Of a DNA stretch of 64,000 nucleotides, positions 59,845 to 64,000 are shown one piece after another (the first letter of the stretch is position 1; each line of letters begins with the position of its first letter). This DNA is from Legionella_A sp963772805. Lineage in GTDB: Bacteria > Pseudomonadota > Gammaproteobacteria > Legionellales > Legionellaceae. A program made the translations under genes and the position numbers. The stretch is taken from NCBI GenBank assembly GCA_963772805.1, contig CAVYYU010000002.1, positions 496,001-560,000 on the forward strand, given 5' to 3'. The notes below the pieces were generated by a model. It was given only the letters and a program-made list of their open reading frames with translations. It was not told the DNA's origin and ran no database searches.

Positions 59845-60909
59845 ATGATTAAATGGTTTAAACGTAATCAAGATGCACCTTCAGTTGAGCCTGAGAAGAT
59901 TGAGTCAGTGGGGCTGCCAACGGATGATTTGTCTTCATCGGTATTGTCAGAAACCACGTTAACATCCGAGCCCGTTCAGTCAAATTTATTTGCCCGCTTC
60001 AAACGTGGATTAAGCAAAACACGTCATCAATTAGGTGACAGTCTTGGTCAATTGCTGCTGGGCAAAAAAGAAATCGATTCGTCATTGCTTGAAGAGCTGG
60101 AAACGTTGTTGTTGAGTGCTGATGTCGGGATTGAAACAACGAATTCAATTGTACAGCAATTGAGTGAAAGTTTGGCAAGGAAGGATTTGGCTAATGGCGA
60201 TGAAGTCTTCGCTGCCCTGAAAACGTGTTTACAGACTGTTTTGATGGTAGATGCCGAGCCCTTAACGCTGGAAACACCAGAAAAATCTCCATTCGTTATT
60301 TTGATGGTTGGTGTAAATGGTGCCGGAAAAACGACTACAATTGGAAAGCTTGCCAAACAGTATCAGCAGTTGGGTAAAAAAGTGATGCTCGCTGCCGGTG
60401 ATACCTTTCGTGCGGCGGCTGTTGAACAATTACAAGTATGGGGCGAGCGCAACAACATTCCGGTTATAGCGCAGCATACGGGTGCTGATAGTGCTTCTGT
60501 TATTTTTGATGCCCTACAAGCTGCCAAAGCGCGTGGAATCGATGTGTTAATAGCCGATACGGCGGGTCGTTTGCACACCCAGCACAATTTGATGGATGAG
60601 TTGAAAAAAGTTAAACGGGTGATGAAAAAGCTTGATCCGGCAGCACCACATGAAACGATGCTGGTTCTGGATGCAAGCATCGGCCAAAATGCGCTGAATC
60701 AGGCGCGCCAATTTAATGAGGCAGTCGACGTGACCGGTATCACCATGACCAAACTTGATGGAACTGCAAAAGGTGGAATACTGTTTGCTATCGCTAATGA
60801 ATTAGAGATACCATTTCGTTACATAGGGATTGGTGAGGGCATTGATGACTTGCGGCCTTTTATTCCGGCGCAATTTGTCAAGACGATATTCGATGATGAT
60901 AACATTTAA
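59845..60909 (+). CDS. ftsY: Signal recognition particle receptor FtsY
   Basis: A 354-residue SRP GTPase. It has a short acidic N-terminal region (about 1-50), the N domain (about 55-135) and the G domain with GVNGAGKTTTIGKLAKQYQQ, DTFRAAAVEQL, DTAGRLHT and TKLDGTAKGG. It docks ribosome-SRP complexes at the membrane and hydrolyses GTP with Ffh. The gene is divergent from the M16 pair and overlaps ftsE by 14 bases; ftsYEX is the classic operon. Confidence 0.97.
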   Translation: MIKWFKRNQDAPSVEPEKIESVGLPTDDLSSSVLSETTLTSEPVQSNLFARFKRGLSKTRHQLGDSLGQLLLGKKEIDSSLLEELETLLLSADVGIETTNSIVQQLSESLARKDLANGDEVFAALKTCLQTVLMVDAEPLTLETPEKSPFVILMVGVNGAGKTTTIGKLAKQYQQLGKKVMLAAGDTFRAAAVEQLQVWGERNNIPVIAQHTGADSASVIFDALQAAKARGIDVLIADTAGRLHTQHNLMDELKKVKRVMKKLDPAAPHETMLVLDASIGQNALNQARQFNEAVDVTGITMTKLDGTAKGGILFAIANELEIPFRYIGIGEGIDDLRPFIPAQFVKTIFDDDNI

Positions 60910-61546
60910 TCAAGTCAGCAAGCGTTACCCGGGTGGTTATGAAGCCTTAAACCAGGTCAATTTTTCTTTGGAACGCGGGGAAATGGCTTTCCTAACGGGC
61001 CACTCCGGTGCTGGGAAAAGTACGTTACTTAAACTTATTGCCATGTTGGACCGGCCGTCGTCGGGTCAAATTATGGTGAATGGCGTCCATCTGAATCAAC
61101 TCAAGAAACGGGATGTTGCCCAATATCGCAGCACATTAGGTATCACGTTTCAATCGCCTCATTTGCTCAATGACCGCACTGTTTTTAATAATGTCGCGCT
61201 GCCGCTGCAAATTCAAGGTATGGCACCACAAATGATCACCAAACGAGTTCATGCGGCGTTGGATATGGTCGGCTTGTTAAATAAAGAAAAAATGCTGGCG
61301 ATACATCTTTCTGGCGGTGAGCAGCAACGAGTTGGAATTGCGCGTGCGGTTGTTCATAAACCGATATTATTATTAGCGGATGAACCCACGGGTAACTTGG
61401 ACCCGGCTTTGTCATCGGAAGTGATGAAGCTTTTTGAGCAGTTTAATCAGGTTGGTGTTGGGGTGCTGGTTGCGACCCATGATTTGGGGTTGATTGCTGC
61501 GATGAAGCACCGGATTGTAATGTTGAAGGGGGGGCGCGTATGTTAA
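60896..61546 (+). CDS. ftsE: Cell division ATP-binding protein FtsE
   Basis: A 216-residue ABC ATPase from ATG 60896 (MITFNQVSKRYPGGYEALNQ), inside the ftsY end; an adjacent ATG at 60893 is equally possible. Walker A is GHSGAGKST, the signature LSGGEQQR, Walker B LLLADEPTGNLD, and the switch histidine is in ATHD. With FtsX it activates septal amidases in response to divisome assembly. It overlaps ftsX by 7 bases. Confidence 0.96.
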   Translation: MITFNQVSKRYPGGYEALNQVNFSLERGEMAFLTGHSGAGKSTLLKLIAMLDRPSSGQIMVNGVHLNQLKKRDVAQYRSTLGITFQSPHLLNDRTVFNNVALPLQIQGMAPQMITKRVHAALDMVGLLNKEKMLAIHLSGGEQQRVGIARAVVHKPILLLADEPTGNLDPALSSEVMKLFEQFNQVGVGVLVATHDLGLIAAMKHRIVMLKGGRVC

Positions 61547-62469
61547 CGAAACTACGAGCGCAACTTGCTTTCCACTTACAGGCGGCGTTGAGCAGTCTCG
61601 ATGCGCTGCGTTGTAAGCCACTTGCTGCATCCATGACGATTATTGTGCTTGCGATCACCTTGGCGCTGCCCGCGCTATTTTGGGTGTTCAGCGACAATGT
61701 GCAGCAATTGACTGTTAATTGGCAGCGTGGTGGTCATATTTCACTCTATCTTAAATCGCCATTATCCTCGGCAGATGAAATGGCGTTGTTGACACGGGTG
61801 AAAGCGACGGAAGGTGTGGGGCATGCCAGCCTGAAATCATCCGGAGAGGGGCTTGCTGAGTTGCAATCTCAGGAGGGTATGCAGGATATTATGCGCTATC
61901 TTCCAGAAAATCCCTTGCCATCAGTGATTGAGGTGACGCCTGCGTTGAATATTGATAGCCCGGATAAACTCGATCATTTATATCAGCAATTAAAACTTGA
62001 GCCACATATAGAGCAAGCGAAGTTTGATATGCAATGGATAACCCGCTTGCATGCGATTCTTGGTTTTGTCGCTAAAATAGCGCATGGATTAATGGCGTTA
62101 TTAGCTGCCGCGGTGGTGTTAATCATTGGCAACACCTTACGGCTTGCAATTCAGAACCAACAGGAAGAAATACAAGTATTAAAATTAATTGGCGCTAAAG
62201 ATCCTTACATCATCCGACCTTTTTTGTACTCTGGGGCCTGGTACGGCTTTCTAGGTGCCATTTTGGCAGTGCTATTTGTCAATATTTTTATGTTAAGTCT
62301 GACCATCGCCGTTAATCAGTTGGCTTCGGCCTACCAAATGCATTATTCAATTTTGGGATTGTCTATTCGCCAAGCATTCTTGCTTGTCTGCTCGGCAATC
62401 GTTTTAGGCTGGCTTGGGGCGCGCTTGTCAGTTAAAAGACAACTTGCCGCTATTGAGCCTTATAGCTAG
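61540..62469 (+). CDS. ftsX: Cell division membrane protein FtsX
   Basis: A 309-residue membrane protein with an N-terminal cytoplasmic stretch, helix 1 (about 30-50), a periplasmic loop (about 55-170) and three more helices in the C-terminal half. VLIIGNTLRLAIQNQQEEIQ with LKLIGAKDPYIIRPFLYSGA is the family signature. The periplasmic loop relays FtsE activity to amidase regulators such as EnvC. It closes ftsYEX. In many relatives rpoH follows, but here the next DNA is a nuclease fragment and spacer. Confidence 0.95.
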   Translation: MLTKLRAQLAFHLQAALSSLDALRCKPLAASMTIIVLAITLALPALFWVFSDNVQQLTVNWQRGGHISLYLKSPLSSADEMALLTRVKATEGVGHASLKSSGEGLAELQSQEGMQDIMRYLPENPLPSVIEVTPALNIDSPDKLDHLYQQLKLEPHIEQAKFDMQWITRLHAILGFVAKIAHGLMALLAAAVVLIIGNTLRLAIQNQQEEIQVLKLIGAKDPYIIRPFLYSGAWYGFLGAILAVLFVNIFMLSLTIAVNQLASAYQMHYSILGLSIRQAFLLVCSAIVLGWLGARLSVKRQLAAIEPYS

Positions 62470-62578
62470 GATGCGCGTGAACCTCAAGAGAGTGATGTAA
62501 TAAATGCAAAGATAATATTTTCTAATATTGCTCTTGTAGATCTTAAGACTATTTTGAAATATTTGATTTTTAGTTGTA

Positions 62579-62755
62579 ATGAAAACTCAGCGCGGATGGC
62601 CTGATATTTTTATTTGCAACGACAAGTTTTTTTGTTTTGTAGACGTGAAATCAGCAAATGATAAATTGCGATGTGATCAAATAAATTGGATTAAAAATAA
62701 TAATAAATATTTGGGTTTTAATTTTCAAATTTTAAGAGTACATGACAATCAATAA
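62579..62755 (+). CDS. VRR-NUC nuclease domain fragment
   Basis: A 58-residue frame from ATG 62579. The core reads GWPDIFICNDKFFCFVDVKS, then DKLRCDQINWI and a final strand FQILRV. This is the second half of a VRR-NUC (PD-(D/E)XK) domain: catalytic aspartate in PD, D-x-K in FVDVK, and the glutamine that follows. The N-terminal helix of the domain is missing and a TGA stands five codons before the ATG, with no ribosome site. It is probably a relic, though very small VRR-NUC proteins exist in phages. Confidence 0.55.
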   Translation: MKTQRGWPDIFICNDKFFCFVDVKSANDKLRCDQINWIKNNNKYLGFNFQILRVHDNQ

Positions 62756-63154
62756 ATTAAATGACCTGGGTTGGCTCTGGACTAAAGACATGAGTTGTTA
62801 ATCAGGAATCAAAATGTATTGATCATAGCAAGCCGTATCACATTGGTTACCGATGCTGAAGTAAGGCGTGGCTATATAGTTATGCTTTATTTGCTGGTAT
62901 TTGAGACACTCTCGGCAAAAAAACCAGGGTACCCAAAAGCGACCATCCTCCGCATGCTTTTCTACCTATAAACACAGCCTCTTTTGTCTATTATAGGATA
63001 TCTTGTGCGATGGTCTAAAATGGAGTGTCACAGGGGCGCGTCTTACGTTTTGTCCCGAGTTAGTCGAATTATTAAAACCCACCGGTTGGAAAAGATAAGA
63101 AACTCTTAGACACGAAACAGAAAGAGCATAAATCAAGACACGATCCCTCTGATG
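62756..63154. other. Spacer without recognised genes
   Basis: About 400 bases between the VRR-NUC fragment and the membrane protein at the edge. No frame, hairpin or promoter stood out; frequent stops in all frames suggest decayed DNA. The start of this gap is where rpoH would be expected in related genomes. Confidence 0.5.
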
Positions 63155-64000
63155 TTATACACACGAAAAGCCAGAACTATTTCTTTGGATTAAATTACTA
63201 GAACAGTCTTTAGCCCCAGGCCTAGTAGAAGAAAATAGTAAATTACGATGGGAAAAATAACGAGTAGGAGAAGCGGTAGCAGCCGAAATAGTGCACGCCT
63301 CACTTGCTTGGTTCACAATGCTATTGTCGACTAGAGGTAATGGGATGACTTCCGGCTCTGGGTTGCAGCGCGAGTTAGACGTGTTGTCCAACCAATCATC
63401 CCCAGGTATTGGTGTATTGCTATCCCCATGAAAGGCTTTCGAAATCAGGTTCTGGGCAACAGGATCAGCAGTGCCCTCTATAATACTTCCGGAAATACCC
63501 CCTAGCGCACTAGCAAGTGAAATCCAACCGACTAAACCTAGCGAACCACCACTACAAAGACCTAAAATCAGGCCTACAAAAGCGCCTATAGTTGATCCCC
63601 TGCTAGCCCCTATTGCGATACGTTGTGTCCAGGGTAACCCTGTTGCTTTAGTTTTTTCTTCATCAGGCTCCACTTGGCGTGCTTTCCAAATCACACCCAG
63701 ACCTGCAAACCACCCAACCAAACCCGAAATAGAAGAGCCAATAGCTGCAGATTGTAATAGTGCCGCTCCGGGACATAAGATGCAAGCAACAGCAGAACCA
63801 ATAAAGCCAAATACATAAGAAGTATTACGCGAAGCATAAGACCAGCTGTTATCAGAGTTTACTGACAACCCCCAGTTTTTTTGCAAATATAATGATAGTT
63901 TATAACCATATAGACCTAATCCCAGGCCGCTTATGATGGAAAAAAAACCAGCACCAATGGCAATGCCTAAGGAGGCACTAAGACCACTAAAGAGAGCTGG
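63155..64000 (-). CDS. Glycine-rich polytopic membrane protein (5' end outside window)
   Basis: The frame is open to the window edge, so the gene starts beyond 64000; at least 281 residues are visible. Four or more hydrophobic segments are rich in small residues with glycine-zipper character (for example ALFSGLSASLGIAIGAG, GSAVACILCPGAA, GAFVGLILGLCSGGSLGLVG). They are followed by a polar C-terminal tail of about 100 residues with several cysteines. No family is recognised. Such proteins are frequent among Legionella lineage-specific genes and some are Dot/Icm effectors, but nothing here proves that. Confidence 0.6.
   Translation of the reverse strand, partial: PALFSGLSASLGIAIGAGFFSIISGLGLGLYGYKLSLYLQKNWGLSVNSDNSWSYASRNTSYVFGFIGSAVACILCPGAALLQSAAIGSSISGLVGWFAGLGVIWKARQVEPDEEKTKATGLPWTQRIAIGASRGSTIGAFVGLILGLCSGGSLGLVGWISLASALGGISGSIIEGTADPVAQNLISKAFHGDSNTPIPGDDWLDNTSNSRCNPEPEVIPLPLVDNSIVNQASEACTISAATASPTRYFSHRNLLFSSTRPGAKDCSSNLIQRNSSGFSCV

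Noticed and set aside
62756..63154. rpoH or another gene after ftsX
   Set aside because: All six frames carry frequent stops and no sigma-factor motif is visible.
1..64000. CRISPR array
   Set aside because: The only short regular repeats seen (TGTCTACAT, the TGEV 12-mers and the 9-mers at 371) have no equal-length unique spacers and there are no cas genes.

Overview
The window is chromosomal DNA from a member of the Legionellaceae, most likely a Legionella species other than L. pneumophila. The clearest evidence is Dot/Icm type IVB secretion region I: icmX and icmW lie on the minus strand, icmV and dotA on the plus strand, and dotD-dotC-dotB on the minus strand, all with family-typical lengths and motifs. 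Around it is gammaproteobacterial housekeeping DNA: the macromolecular synthesis operon (rpsU, yqeY-like, dnaG, rpoD), thrS-infC-rpmI-rplT-pheS-pheT-ihfA, rplM-rpsI, petABC, sspAB, nnr-tsaE-amidase-mutL-miaA and ftsY-ftsE-ftsX. No rRNA or CRISPR array was seen.

Layout. 1-9.3 kb is a loosely packed region with envelope and stress genes (small membrane protein, cytochrome c, exported HAD phosphatase, lysine-rich lipoprotein, periplasmic cyclophilin, thioredoxin 2, KatG, UMF1-type MFS transporter) and two decayed genes (an exported protein at 459-643 and a GGDEF protein at 7694-8079). 9.5-12.9 kb is scrambled accessory DNA: a Fic protein whose N-terminus has been replaced by the tail of a phage-type integrase, an IS903-group insertion sequence without a matching target duplication, IS21-like terminal repeats, and a gene interrupted by an in-frame stop.

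12,969-21,675 is a discrete 8.64-kb island integrated at a tRNA(CAU) gene and bounded by 66-bp direct repeats with one mismatch. It carries a P4-type tyrosine integrase, a DUF4062-HATPase protein, an AlpA-like regulator, a DUF927 helicase-like protein, a TraK-like protein and two AT-rich convergent cargo genes. About 80 bases at 18,507-18,588 look like the origin of transfer of IncP (RK2/RP4) plasmids, including the nick region. No relaxase or TraJ gene is present. The island therefore looks like an integrative mobilizable element that would depend on an IncP-type conjugation system supplied in trans. This is the most interesting object in the window.

21.6-48.1 kb is dense core genome with recognisable promoters and terminators, including an infC gene starting with ATT. 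48.3-56.4 kb is Dot/Icm region I. 56.6-62.5 kb carries rsmD, a pair of M16 peptidases (one catalytic, one lacking the zinc motif) and ftsYEX. The right end is again accessory: a short VRR-NUC nuclease fragment and a glycine-rich membrane protein running off the edge. Start codons were moved inward from the longest reading frame wherever a Shine-Dalgarno sequence or family alignment favoured it.
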